Assembly: GCA_024291935.2 (NCBI GenBank)
Contig: CM044306.1
Span: 19,663,001-19,727,000, forward strand
Length of the DNA: 64,000 nucleotides
Source of the DNA: Okapia johnstoni
Lineage: Eukaryota; Chordata; Mammalia; Artiodactyla; Giraffidae
Direction: 5' to 3'
The number at the start of each line of letters is the position of its first letter. Positions within the stretch are counted from its first letter, which is position 1. The position numbers were made by a program, and so were the translations under genes. This document shows positions 26,966 through 38,600 of this stretch, piece by piece. A model generated the notes under the pieces. The model was not told the origin of the DNA. It worked only from the letters and a program-made list of their open reading frames with translations, and ran no database searches.

Positions 26966-27219
26966 TGGCGCGAGCCCACGCGGGGCCGCCTTACATAGTC
27001 CGGGGCGGAGCGCGCGCGGGCGGGTCGGGGGCGGGCCGGGCCGGCCCCCTCTGCGCAGGCTCTGCGAATCGAAACTCCAGGCTCACTTGGCCCTGGGAGG
27101 AAGCGGCGGAGCACTGCGCCCCGCCCCCTGCCGGCGCGCCCGCCCTGGGGCAGCACCTGTTCGGAGGCGCCTGTGCGGGGGCGGGGTGCGGGGGCGGGGT
27201 ATGGGGGCTGGGGAGCGGG
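26965..27219 (-). promoter_or_regulatory. CNP: CNP promoter, GC-rich
   Basis: Upstream of exon 1 the minus strand reads TATGTAA at 26997-26991, within a CpG- and GC-box-rich stretch. Further upstream (27177-27219) a G-rich array on the plus strand repeats GGGGGCGGGG twice, giving Sp1-type sites and a G-quadruplex pattern. The transcription start near 26,965 is inferred from the TATA-like box. Confidence 0.65.
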
Positions 27220-27364
27220 CGTTTGGTCTCTTTTTCTTGCACCTCGGTAATGATGAACTCGGTAAAGAGGCAAGCAGGCACCCCCCTCCCTGGCCCAGTG
27301 TGGAGATTAGATTTGAGACAGGGAGGCAGGATTGTGCGAGTGCGAAGGCGAATCCTGTTTTTCT

Positions 27365-28020
27365 TTAAAATTTTGATATTTTACACATCATCAGGCTGTT
27401 TATTTAAAAAATATTCACAACCTGAAAGTTGAGAGTTATGTTTTATTCCGCGGGAAGTTTTAGGATTTCAAGCCAGGGAGATAGCATCTCAAGTAACCCT
27501 GAGAAAACTGCTCTGAGGAGGCGAGGGTAGGAGCTGCATTATATAGAAGTTTTCCAACAAAGGGCAGGTAGTCTGAACGTGGAAAAGATTATTGTTAAAG
27601 AAAACCAGATATCTCAATTAAGGAATTTAGAGCTTTTCTATGTATGAGAAGATGCAAGAGTGTGGGCTCACTGAAATCATTCCTTTAATGTGCACCTCAG
27701 CTATCTGGAGCCTGTGTCCCGTGTTTTTCACATCTTGAACTTCCTTTCCTCAGGGCTTAACCGTAGGGAGTGGTTTGATTTTTGCTAGATTGCAGGTATT
27801 CTCCTTTCTGTGCTCCCTTAGGGCTCACCAGCTCACCTTCCATGGTGGCTGCAATCGCTGATGACTGTGACATCCTTGTTTACTAATGTGGCAGGAAATA
27901 CTCAATTTCTCAGAGTTTTGCAATTTTTTTTTTTTGCGATATTGCGTTAAAATACTTTCTCTTGCTTACTGAGTTTTTTGACCCTGTATTCCTTAAAAGT
28001 TGCAGCTGAAATTCCTCACT
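27365..28020 (-). repeat. LTR-like ruminant ERV repeat, probably reverse
   Basis: Contains blocks I associate with a recurrent bovine LTR: 'catctcaagtaaccctgaga', 'tttccaacaaagggcaggta', 'gagaagatgcaagagtgtgg' and 'ctgaaatcattcctttaatg'. On the minus strand AATAAA occurs at 27447-27442 and again at 27402-27397, as expected near the 3' end of an LTR. No internal viral genes are visible. Edges and family are uncertain. Confidence 0.5.
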
Positions 28021-29110
28021 TGCCTCTCCCTAGTCTGGCAGGCCCAAAGTCAGCCTCTGCCCCAACCAAGCCCACCCCTTCCAGGAACTATGGAGCTGGA
28101 ACTAGGATGGCAGTGGCCAAGGGGCTAGATGGATAAACCAGTGAAATTCTTAATTCCTCCTCTGGGGCAGCTGCTCAGCCACCCCTCTGTGAAACCACTG
28201 GAAGCTCAGGTGGGTTTTCAAGAGCTTCCTGTGTACCAGGGACTGTGCTAAGCACCAAGCCCTGAGACAGGTACTCATTATACAGAGGATGAAGCAAGTT
28301 TGGGGAGCTTGATTTACTCGACTGTACGCAGGCCCCCAGGGTGGCCCAGGTGGGTCCTGAGGCAACTCCTACTCCCAGCTGCTCCCTGTTCTCTGCCAGA
28401 CATCTTCCTTCGCCCCCTGAGCTCCAAGAGCCCCACTGGTGCCAGCAGGCACTTCATTCTGTTTTCAAGGCTTAGGGGTTTACAAGTAGGTCTCCCTTGC
28501 TGTGTGATGGCTGAGGTTGTCCCATCCTTATTTCTTCCAGAAAGCCTCCCACGGTACCCTGCACACAGTGGTACTCAGCAAGATGAACCAATGGTCAGCA
28601 GCTGGGCAGCCATACCTCTGTTCCCAAGCCTTTCTCTTGCCTCCCCACTTGAGGCTTTTTGAGTTCCTTGGAGTTCACCTGTTTCTTCCTCCCTTGAAAC
28701 CCTTTCTCCTTAGCATCTTTCTCACTTCTTCCATAAGGTCCTCGCACAGGGTCTGGGGGAGAGGACCACATTTCACACTTCGGTGACACTGTGGGTCAGG
28801 CCTTGTTTGGGGAGGGGGTCTCTGTGTTTCTCCCCTAGTCAGAATGTCAGAGTTCTCAGCAAGTGGGACCCCCAAGCCCACACATTCATTCTCTAAGGCT
28901 CTTCTGAGAATGGGTGGCGATAAGGAGGCAAAATGACAGACTCTGGGGTTTGTAAGAGTGAAAGATACACATTTAAAGGGAAAACGGTAATAGAAAGAGA
29001 CAGGGTGACCTGTTGGATCCAATCCACATTAGAGACAAATCTCAGCTTGAATGTCCAGTTTAGTAAGACTTCCATGGTCCCTGTGAACACCAGCCTGCTG
29101 ATCTTAATGC
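27440..29110 (-). other. ODAD4: ODAD4 downstream region / candidate 3' UTR
   Basis: Reading leftwards from the stop I find no AATAAA until 27447-27442, inside the LTR-like repeat; an ATTAAA lies at 27687-27682. The true cleavage site is therefore uncertain and could use a variant hexamer closer to the stop. No coding sequence seen. Confidence 0.4.
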
Positions 29111-29643
29111 CTACTCAATGGGTTCATCTTCTTTTTCATCTTTTTCTATTTTTTCAGAATTTTCTGTTATTTCCATTTCTTTAATTTCTCCTGATTCTGT
29201 TTTCCCCAGTGCTTCCAACTCTCCTCCGTCAGTTTTTGAAAGTCTCTTGTCTAGTCCTTCCGATTCCCTTGGGCTTGATTCTTCTGAAAGGTTTTGGTCC
29301 AGTTCTGAAGGCCTCCTGTAAATTTCCCTGGTTTCCTCTCTGTTCTCTTCTGTCCTGCCTGCTTCTCCAAACTGTCCTTTGGCAGTGTCTTCTGGACCTC
29401 TCTCCATCGTGCCCAATTCTTTTCTCCATGAGGGGCTGGCTTTTTCTGGGTCTCCTCTCTGCCTCTGTTCTTCTGGTCGCCTAGCTGTGACCCCCAGAGT
29501 TTCCTTAGACAAGACACCTTTGGGCTGTTTCTCCGTTTGCTCCCGCACCCACTGCTTCATCACCTTCTCAGATTCATCTTTTGTTTTCCTCGTTTCCTTC
29601 TCCTTTGCCGTCCGTGTTTGACCATCCAACATAGTGGCATTTT
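29111..29643 (-). CDS. ODAD4: ODAD4 exon 12: charged tail and stop
   Basis: Encodes residues 511-686, rich in Glu, Lys, Arg, Gly and Ser, with short echoes such as REIYRRPSELDQ and LGKTESGEIKE that match human tail motifs. Acceptor TTTTTCAG precedes 29643. Ends EKEDEPIE then TAG. The overall tail is poorly conserved, so this exon rests on the phase match, the acceptor and these short motifs. Confidence 0.9.
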
Positions 29644-32600
29644 CTGAAAAACAGGAGAAAGGAGAGAAGAGAGGTCAAAGTTTGTCCTGAGAGGCCTGAG
29701 ACTGAGAAAGGGGAAATCACACACGATGTCACACTGAATATAATTGGCAAAGCCAAGATTTGAACCCAAGACGGTCCGCCCCCGGCCCACATTCTTTCTT
29801 TTTGCCTGCAAGAACTAGCTCAGGTGCTGGGGAAAGACAGAGGCTTCTCCTCTGGCATCCTCATTCTGCATTTCTCTCTGTCCCTGGGGAGCATACTCAT
29901 CATTTGTTGGGAGGTTCCCCTGTAAAAAAAGTGAGCAAATTGTGCTGGAAGTTCAGATGCAGGGCAATTTTACAACCCAAGGGATCCTTGCTCCTTGTTT
30001 TTACCAGCTATTAGAGAAAAGTTACCAATCTCCTCCTGAGTCTCCTCCACACTCTTCCTGGAAGTCCTGGTTTCTAAAACGCCAACAGGGACTCTGGGTT
30101 CAGAGCCAGCAAAGGCTGCTGTTGGCTGTGAAGACACATGCAATGCTGCCACCTGCTGTCCAGGAAGGGAAGTGCCCAGCAGCTGCCTATGGCTTTGGGG
30201 GCCTTCCTCAAGTTTCCAGGATGCCTTTCCCAGCATGCCGTCAGCCAAGGAGAAGGCTTGGAGCACCTGCTGCGTCCCCTGACATTATTGCTTCTGTGGC
30301 TTCTGAGAGCGGCTCCAATGGCGCGTGGAGGCAGAAGCAGGTCTCTGAGGGGATCCAGCCACCACGTGCAGGCGCTGGGTAATAAAAGGCTGTTATCTGA
30401 CTGCTCAGGTGCCCAGAAACTCCACACCTAGATTCCCGCTGCTGTGCTGGGATCTGAGAGGGCTTCAGCCTTGGTGCCCGGAAGGAGCTCTCCTCCCAGA
30501 AGCCCCGAGGGAGCCCCAGCCTTAGCTCCCCTTTACTTCACTGTGGCTGGAGGGAGGGCCCCATGGGATGGGGTGGGGGGGTGACAGAAATAGTATATGT
30601 AGAACCATGGTTAAACCATGGGTTCCAGAGCCAGGCTGTCTGAGCCTAGAAACCACTGTGGGACTTTAACCCCTTGGCCCCACGTCCTCATCTATAAAAT
30701 CAAGCATGTCATACTTATTTTGGGCTTCCCAGGTGGCACAGCGTTAAAGAATCCACCTGCCAATGCCTGAGATGTGGGTTTGATCCCTGGGTCGGGAAGA
30801 CTCCCTGGAGAAGGAAATGGCAATCCACTCCAGTGTTCTTGCCTGGAAAACCCCATGGACAGAGGAGCCTGGCGGGCTATAGTCCATGAGGTCACAAACA
30901 GTCGGACACGACTGAGCAACTAAACAACAACACTTATTTCATAGTGCTCCAGGAAGGATCCGATGAGTCAGTATGTATAAAGCTTAAAAGAGTGCCTGGG
31001 AAGGCAGGAAGCACTGAGTGGAGATCAGCTTCTCTTATCACTCCCACCACTCTGGGGCCCGGCCCCAGTCCCTGCTGACTCCTTGGGGCCTGGCATCCCA
31101 GCCACTTCCTCTTCCCTCACTCCTTTCATGGGGGCCAGTCAGATAGCTAGTGGCTGGGGGGTGGGGGTGGGGATCAAAGGCCTCTTCACTCCCTAGAACT
31201 CTTGGGAGAAAGAATGTGGTAAGGCTAGACCAGCACAGTCCTGTCACCTCTGCACCTCAGCCGGCCCTCGGGCCCCCTGTCCCGACCCTGCCCTGCTCAC
31301 TGCTGACCCTGAAGAGCAGCTGCCCACAGTGAGGGTGAGTATGGCTCCCAGTCAGACTGCTGAGTGACCCGGGCCGATCATTCAGGCTCCAGTGTCCTCC
31401 TCTCTGCATAGTACCTCCGCCTCCCGGCAGTGAGGATCTAGTGAGATCATTCTGTCGTGTTAACCCAGTGTGGCCAGCGGTAAGAGCCCCCACAGAGTAA
31501 GCTACTTTCGTTCTGCTTCCGTGTTTGCTCCTGTTTCCTGCCTGAAATGTCCTCAGCCTTCCACCTCGCACTGGGAAAACACCTGGGCATCTTCTGGAGC
31601 CTGAAGCAGAAGATTCTTCCTCTTTGAAGTGTTCCCTACCACCCCAGAGAACGGGGAGCGCCCTGCCCAGGCTCTCACAGCAGAAGCGCAGCCCCCTGCT
31701 CAGGAGACTCAGGTGCCTGGCTTTCCCACCAGGCTGTGGGCTCCTCCAGGGCAGGGGCCGAGCTTCTGTCACCCCCAGAATCTCACACTTTCCTGGCAGG
31801 TGACAAGCGCTTGACAAATATTTCACGAATTGAAGAAATACGGCAGTACTGGACTTCTCTGGTGGTCCAGTGGTTAAGAATCCACCTGCCAATGCAGGGG
31901 ACAGAGGTTCAATCCCTGGTCTGGGAAGATCCCACATGCCTCGGAGCAACTAAGCCCAGGCGCCACAGCTACTGAGGCCACGTGCTGCAATTACGGAAGC
32001 CCGTGCACCTAGAGCCTGTGCTCCAAAACAAGAGAAGCTACCACTGAGCACTGCAACTAGAGAGCAGTCCCCAGTCAACTAGAGAAAGCCTGTGTGCAGC
32101 AACAAAGACCCACCACAGCCAGAAAGTAAAATAAATAATAAAGTAAGTGAGTCCATCATTTTAAAAAATACGGGAGTATGGAAGAAATAGGGTGGACAGC
32201 ATGGGATCTGACCCCAGACTGAGGGGTCCCCCTCCTGCCTCGGGAACTGGCGGCACTGAAATCAGAATGCTCCGTGGGCAGTGCCAAGCCCAACTGAAGG
32301 AGCAGCAGGAAGCTTGGCGAGGACCACCGGAAGGAGAGCAGACGCAGATTTCTGAAGTTGCTGTCTTCCAGCTCCAAAACTCACCTTTCTCCTTCTTTCC
32401 TTTGAGTATCTCCCTGTAGTTGGTTTTCTTCAGCTCTTCAATGATTCCCTTGTTGGCATCATCCAAAGCCTGTGGGTGAGAAGAGTATCAGTGAACTCTC
32501 TTAACGTTGTGGGACCTGTCCTTTCTCCACCCAAGCCCCAACCCTGCCCACCTCCCCTTCCTCCTGGCTCCTCTGACAACTCCTGCCCTGAGGTTCATGG

Positions 32601-35600
32601 GTCCTGTGGACTTGGAACTCCCCACGCGAAGTTGTATGAGAGATACACTGCTGGGGGTGACTCAGACTCATTTCCCTCAGACTCAGGCATGTTTTGAGGG
32701 GTTGCATCTGTCTACTGAGTCCTAAAGCTTCTCGTGGCTTCAGCCAAATTAAAGGAGGCAAGGCAAGCCCCTCAGCATGCAGCCAGGCAGCAAGCCCTGG
32801 AGGGGACTCAGCAGCACACTGCGGGTGGGGGTGGGGCTGGTGGCTGGCCTGCCTTCAGAGGGGCACTTCTCTCTGCCTCCTACTTTCAAAACCCTGCCCA
32901 GCTTCCAAGGCGACCTTGAACCCTCCTCCCCTTCCATGAGGGGAAAGGCCCAGCTCTGCCTGCCCGCTGGAGCTTTCAGTCTGAGTCCCCTAGTCCCTGC
33001 CGCACCAGTCAGGAACAAGGGACTGTGTTTTCAGCTTCCCGAGGGCCGGGACCATGTCATCACCTTTGGTGCAGTGACGGAAAGACTCTAGATCTGCACC
33101 GTGTGATACCCAGAAGCCTCACGTGGCAACGTGGTTGGTGTGACTGAGGAACTGAACTGCAATGTTCATTTACTTCTAACTCCATTTACTCTAAATGCTT
33201 CAGGTGGCTAGCGGCCGCCTGACTGAGCAGCACAGGTCTGGACTGGTGAGTGAGGCCATCACACTGCTTTCCTATTGTCTTCTGTGGGGGCTGCACTTTT
33301 CCAAGCGCAAGTCCTAAAGTCAGTTTAGGGGGTCTCAGCCAGCATTAAAGACAAGGAATGAAAAGAAAAAAGAAAATAGAGTAAGAAATATCAGTGTACA
33401 TAATAAAGGTAAATATGTTTTGTAAAACTTGCTATTTTTCATCTGTTTTTTTCAAATAAAACTATGTGTATCGAGGGGAATTCCCTGGCAGTCCAGTAGT
33501 TGGGATGCTGACTTTTACTGCAGTGGGTGTGGGTTCGATCCCTGGTTGGGGAACTAAGATCCCTTAAGTTGCTGTGCAGTGTGGCCAAGAAAACAAAGTT
33601 AACAGTATGTGTATTGGTTGGGTTGCTATATAAACTGATGGCACCAACAAACATTGGAAAGCCACTGCCCTACCTAGAATGTGCTCTGTGGTTGAGGGGA
33701 AATAAACATCTGGGGCTGAGGGTCCCGGGGCCTGCCCCACCCCACCCCCAGAGAGAGAGGCTCACGTTGATGATGGCCTGCTGCGCCTCATTGTTATGGA
33801 CCATCTTCGCTCTCTCCAGGGCCTTCTCAAAGTTGTTCACGGCCGATTCAAAGTCCCTCAGCTTCACTGAAGGGCACAAGGGAGACAGGAGGATGGTGAC
33901 TCTGTGTGCTGCCCTGCGGGTACCAGGGGCGCTCAGGAGCAGCAACACCGGGCGGCCCAGCGCCACCCTTTCCAGACATTTCCTGGGCCGCCTCACCACT
34001 AAGGAACAAAACCTGGGCACCTGAGCCTTGGATTTCAGGTGGCAAGAGTCAGTGAGGGAAGGGGTCTGTGCCCACATCATGCGTCTCCAGGGGGACAACT
34101 CCATCCTGCCCCATTGTTGCCCTAATGGTCCGGGAGCAAGTGACGAGAATGAAGACAGAACGTGAAATCTGGTGCAATGGGTCAGGGGACCTGCAGCCTC
34201 TATTGGACTGAGGTGCAGAGTCCACTCTGAGTCCAGCTGTTATTCCTAACTGCAGACTACAAGACTTGCTCAAGACACATGCCATATCAATCACATACTC
34301 CTAAATATCATGGACTACACTGACATAGTCCAGATCTCCTTGTGTTTACCCTAGTCCATTCCTTTCTGGGCTAGTCTTGGGAACAATTAGCAACTGTGTA
34401 GGTAGCGTTCATGCCTGACACTGACCCGGCGTGCCAAGGTCTATATGATCCCAGTCATAATCCCTTCTGGGTCTGGCCCTAGGGTTTGCAACGAGGCTAT
34501 AATTCTAAGAAAGACATGAAAAATAATCATCAATATAGTTTCTTAATATATGCTGATTTTCCAAGTGCTATTTCTGTGAAATTTATCAAGGCCATAAAAT
34601 TACATTATTAGGAATTCCCACTAGACCCCATCTTTAAATGGCTCCAGGAGAGGACATCTATTTTGTTTTCTTTTTTAATGTTTACTCAGATTTGTAAAGA
34701 ATACTGTGGACAACAAACACAATCTGTCAGGACTGGATGTGACTCCTCACGGGCCAGTGGCTGGGACATCAGTGCCCATGTTGGAACAATCTGAACCCAG
34801 AGAGGAAGCAGCCCCCCTACCCACCCCAGGGCCCTGACCTGACCAATTAAGCACCGGGCCAGGGATGAGGCCTATGAACTGACTGCCCTTGGAAAAAGCT
34901 TAATTTCAGGAAGGAAGGAGAAAAGTGCTCCCCTGACGGGGCTGGGAACCCCACACTTCACTTTCTTTACACATCACTGCTTCTGCTTTTTAAAAAAATT
35001 AATTACTTTGGCTGCACTGGGTTTCAGCTGTGGTAGGCAATATCTTTAGTTGTGGCATGCAGAATCTAGTTCCCCGACCAGGGATCAAACCCAAGCCCCC
35101 TGCACTGGGAGCGTGGAGTCCTAGCCACTGGACCGCCAGGGAAGTCCCTCCACTGCTTCCTCTTATAACTAGCACCCCAAGATCTACCCCTCTCCCACAA
35201 ACTGCTTTAGGATTCCTGGGGAAAGAAGGGTCTTGTATCCATAAGTCAAACTGCAAAAGGCAATTACATTTGAAAAGCGATTCTAACATAGTTCTAAAAG
35301 TCTGTGGCGTCAATATACATTTCTTTTTTCAAATACACATTTGAAAAGAAGAAAACTTACAGTAATGCCTCAGAGGCCACCATGAATAAATGTCTATGTC
35401 ATTCTGACATGGTAGGTCAGAATAGGAGTCATAACACTCAAGTGAGTGAAGCATTAAAGACCATTCTATTTGTTTTCAACTGAATCTATAACCTGAAATT
35501 ATCTCCATTCTGGGGGCCCTTTCCCTCTTCTTTTCCTCACTCTGTGCATCCACAAATCCACACATGTATATCCATGTTTTTGTTGGCTTTTCCAGGGACT

Positions 35601-38600
35601 AATTGTTTCTTACCACCGTTGGAAACACTTATGGGAAGCTGATGGGTAGGAAGGAAGAAATGAGTATTTCTGGAGAGCTTGCTATATGCTGGTTCCTAAT
35701 CTAAGTGCTTACACGCGTAGCCATTACCTCATGTCTTCACACTATGGAGAAGATACATACATACTATGCGTGCTAAGACGCGTCAGTCGTGTCTGACTCT
35801 TTGTGACCCCGTGGACTGTAGCCCTCCCAGGCTCCTCTGTCCATGGGATTCTCCAGCCGACAGCCCTGGAATGGGTTGCCATTTCCTTCTCCAGCATACA
35901 TACTATAATTATCCCTATTTGCAGAACCCAAGATCTGCCCGCTTGGCCAGGCTGCCTCTACAACCCAGGGGCTCCTTGGCTGCTGCGTTGGACTGGACTT
36001 TTCCACCGAACAGCATGGAAACTGAGGCCGGTGGTGAGTGGCCTGCTTCTCCAGAGGCCCCCAGAGCCTAACAAGACCTCACCAGGGACAGGGATTCCCT
36101 GGCGGTCCAGTGGTTAGGACTTCACACTTTCAATGCTGGGGCCCTGGTTCAGTATCTGGGATCCTACAAGCCCTGTTGCAGAGCAGCCAGAAAACAAACA
36201 AAAAAAAGTCATCACAGAAACAGGAAAGAGTTCTAGGAAAAGCCACAGTAATCACATCTTCCCCAGTTTACAGCTTTCAAGTGGTTTTCTCTATGTTTTT
36301 AGGAAAGAATCCACGATGTGTAAGCAGTGAAGATCCCATGTGCTGCAACTAAAACCCAGTGCAGCCAAATAAATAAATATTAAAAAATAGTTACTCCTCA
36401 GCTAGGAGGACAGGAACAGTTATCAATTTTGCTTCCTGCTGTATGCCCAGCTTTGGTGCCTAGAAGGTGCCAGGAAAGCATTAATGATGGGAGTAAATGA
36501 GTGAGTGGTGAGACCCGTGATCAGAGTGCCTGGCACGCTTCCCCCGTCTCTGAGGTCAGCCGTGTGCCCAGGGTAGGACGGGTCCGAAACTGTGAACAGG
36601 AGACCCAACTCCACGGCTTCCTTATTGCTGTGGCCTAGAGCTATTTCTCCTTTTAAAATTGTATTGTGAAATATTTCAAATATACAGAAAAGTCAAAGGA
36701 ATAGAATCATGAATCCCCATTACTCATCACCTAGATTCAAACATCATATGATGTCACTTCTATGTGGAATCTAAAAAAACGATACACATGAACTTATTTA
36801 CAAAACAGAAACTCTCAGAAAACAAACTTATCAAAGGGGAAAAGGTGGGGAGGGATAAATTAGGAGGTTGGGATTTACATATATATTAATACACTACTAT
36901 ATATAAAATAGATAATCAACAGGGATCTACTGCACAGCACAGGGAATTCCACTCAATACTCTGTAATAACCTACATGGGAAAAGAATCTTAAAAAGAATA
37001 GATGTATGTGTATGCATAACTGAATCACTTTGCTGCTCACCTACAAAACTCACACAACATTGTAAATCAACTATATTCCAATATAAAAGTTTTAAAAAAT
37101 TACCAAAACATTGCCAATCCTGTTCCATCCGTTCCTTCTCACCCCATCCCTTGCTGTTTTATTAACAAGCCCATTAACTTTATTGAGATATGATTCACTC
37201 AGTATAAAATGCGCCCCTTTGTAAGTATACAGTTCAATGATTTTTAGAAATTTATAGACTTTTGCAATGAACACAACTCAGCTTCAGAACTTTCCCAACA
37301 CCCTAAAAAAGCTCCCTCTCGAGACCTGGGGCAATCTGCGGCACCACTCAGAGTCTCTGTTTCCCAGCCTATAAAGGAGGACAATACCTCCAGCACTGGC
37401 TTGCAGAGTGATTAAAGCCAGAATGCACATATAAAGGCTACTGAGCCAAGAGGAGTGGAGCTCTTTTGATGAGGACATGACACTGTGCTGGTCTGCATGC
37501 AGCTCAGCTGAGTTCCTCAAGGGCAGGGCGGTTCTCAGGGTCTCCCAAGCCCTAACTGAGTGTAGCTTAAAGAAGGCACTATACACACTGGTCAAAATGC
37601 GGGGATTTATCCCTACTCTCAGAATTTGGAAAGTTCAGCCCGGGTGTGACAGCAGGGCCTGGGGGCTGGGAAGGGCATCTGTACCTTGTGCCTGCGCCAC
37701 CAGAACACTGGCATTCAGCTGCCATTCCATGTCCCCTTCTTCCTCAGCGCACTGTTGGGACTTCTCGCCGTAGCTCTGGGCCTCCCAGGCCTGGTCTAGC
37801 TCCAGGTAGCAGCGGCCAATCTCATGGAACAGCCAGGTCTTCTCCAGGGTGGTTTTGGCCAGAGGGATCTTCTCCTCCCATCTGGGGACACCAAGAACCG
37901 GGGTCAGCTTCCTCCACTCAGGCCCTGCACTTGGACTTAGGAGGCTGGGCTTCCTACTAGTGGCAAAAGAAAACTGTCCTCCAACTACCAGTTCTTTTAG
38001 GTGCAGGAGTGGAGCTAACAAGCACTAACATATTTTTTAAACTACCAGGGTTATTTTGGTGCATCTATAGAATTGGCTTTGCTACCACAGCTGAAAATAA
38101 TGCTTGTAAAATAGCATTTGAAATAACTCCATAACCTTTGAAAGTCAAAGTGAAGTCGCTCAGTCGTGTCTGACTCTTTGCAAACCCATGGACTGTAGCC
38201 TACCAGGCTTCTCCATCCATGGAATTTTCCAGGCAAGAGTACTGGAGTGGGTTGCCATTTCCTTCTCCAGGGGATCTTCCCGATCCAGGGATCGAACCCG
38301 GGTCTCCCTCATTGCAGGCAGACAATTTACCATATGAGCCACCAGGGAAGCCCACACATAACCTTTAAGAATATGATTAAGCACATTTAAGAGAAAATCA
38401 ACACAGCAAAAAAGATTGGGATGAAAAAACAAAATATCCATAAAAGTCAGAGGAGGATCAGAATGAGCACTTGTCTTTGTTTGGGTGGTGGGACTGAAGA
38501 CTTCCTCATCTACTTTTCTATATTTTCCAAATGAATATTTTAACATTAAGCACATCTGACTCTTTGCGACCCCATGGACTATACAGTCCGTGGAATTCTC

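Noticed and set aside
31257..31949. A 230-residue minus-strand frame in ODAD4 intron 11.
   Set aside because: It starts inside a CHR SINE (translating its reverse strand) and runs into unique intron with no splice or homology support.
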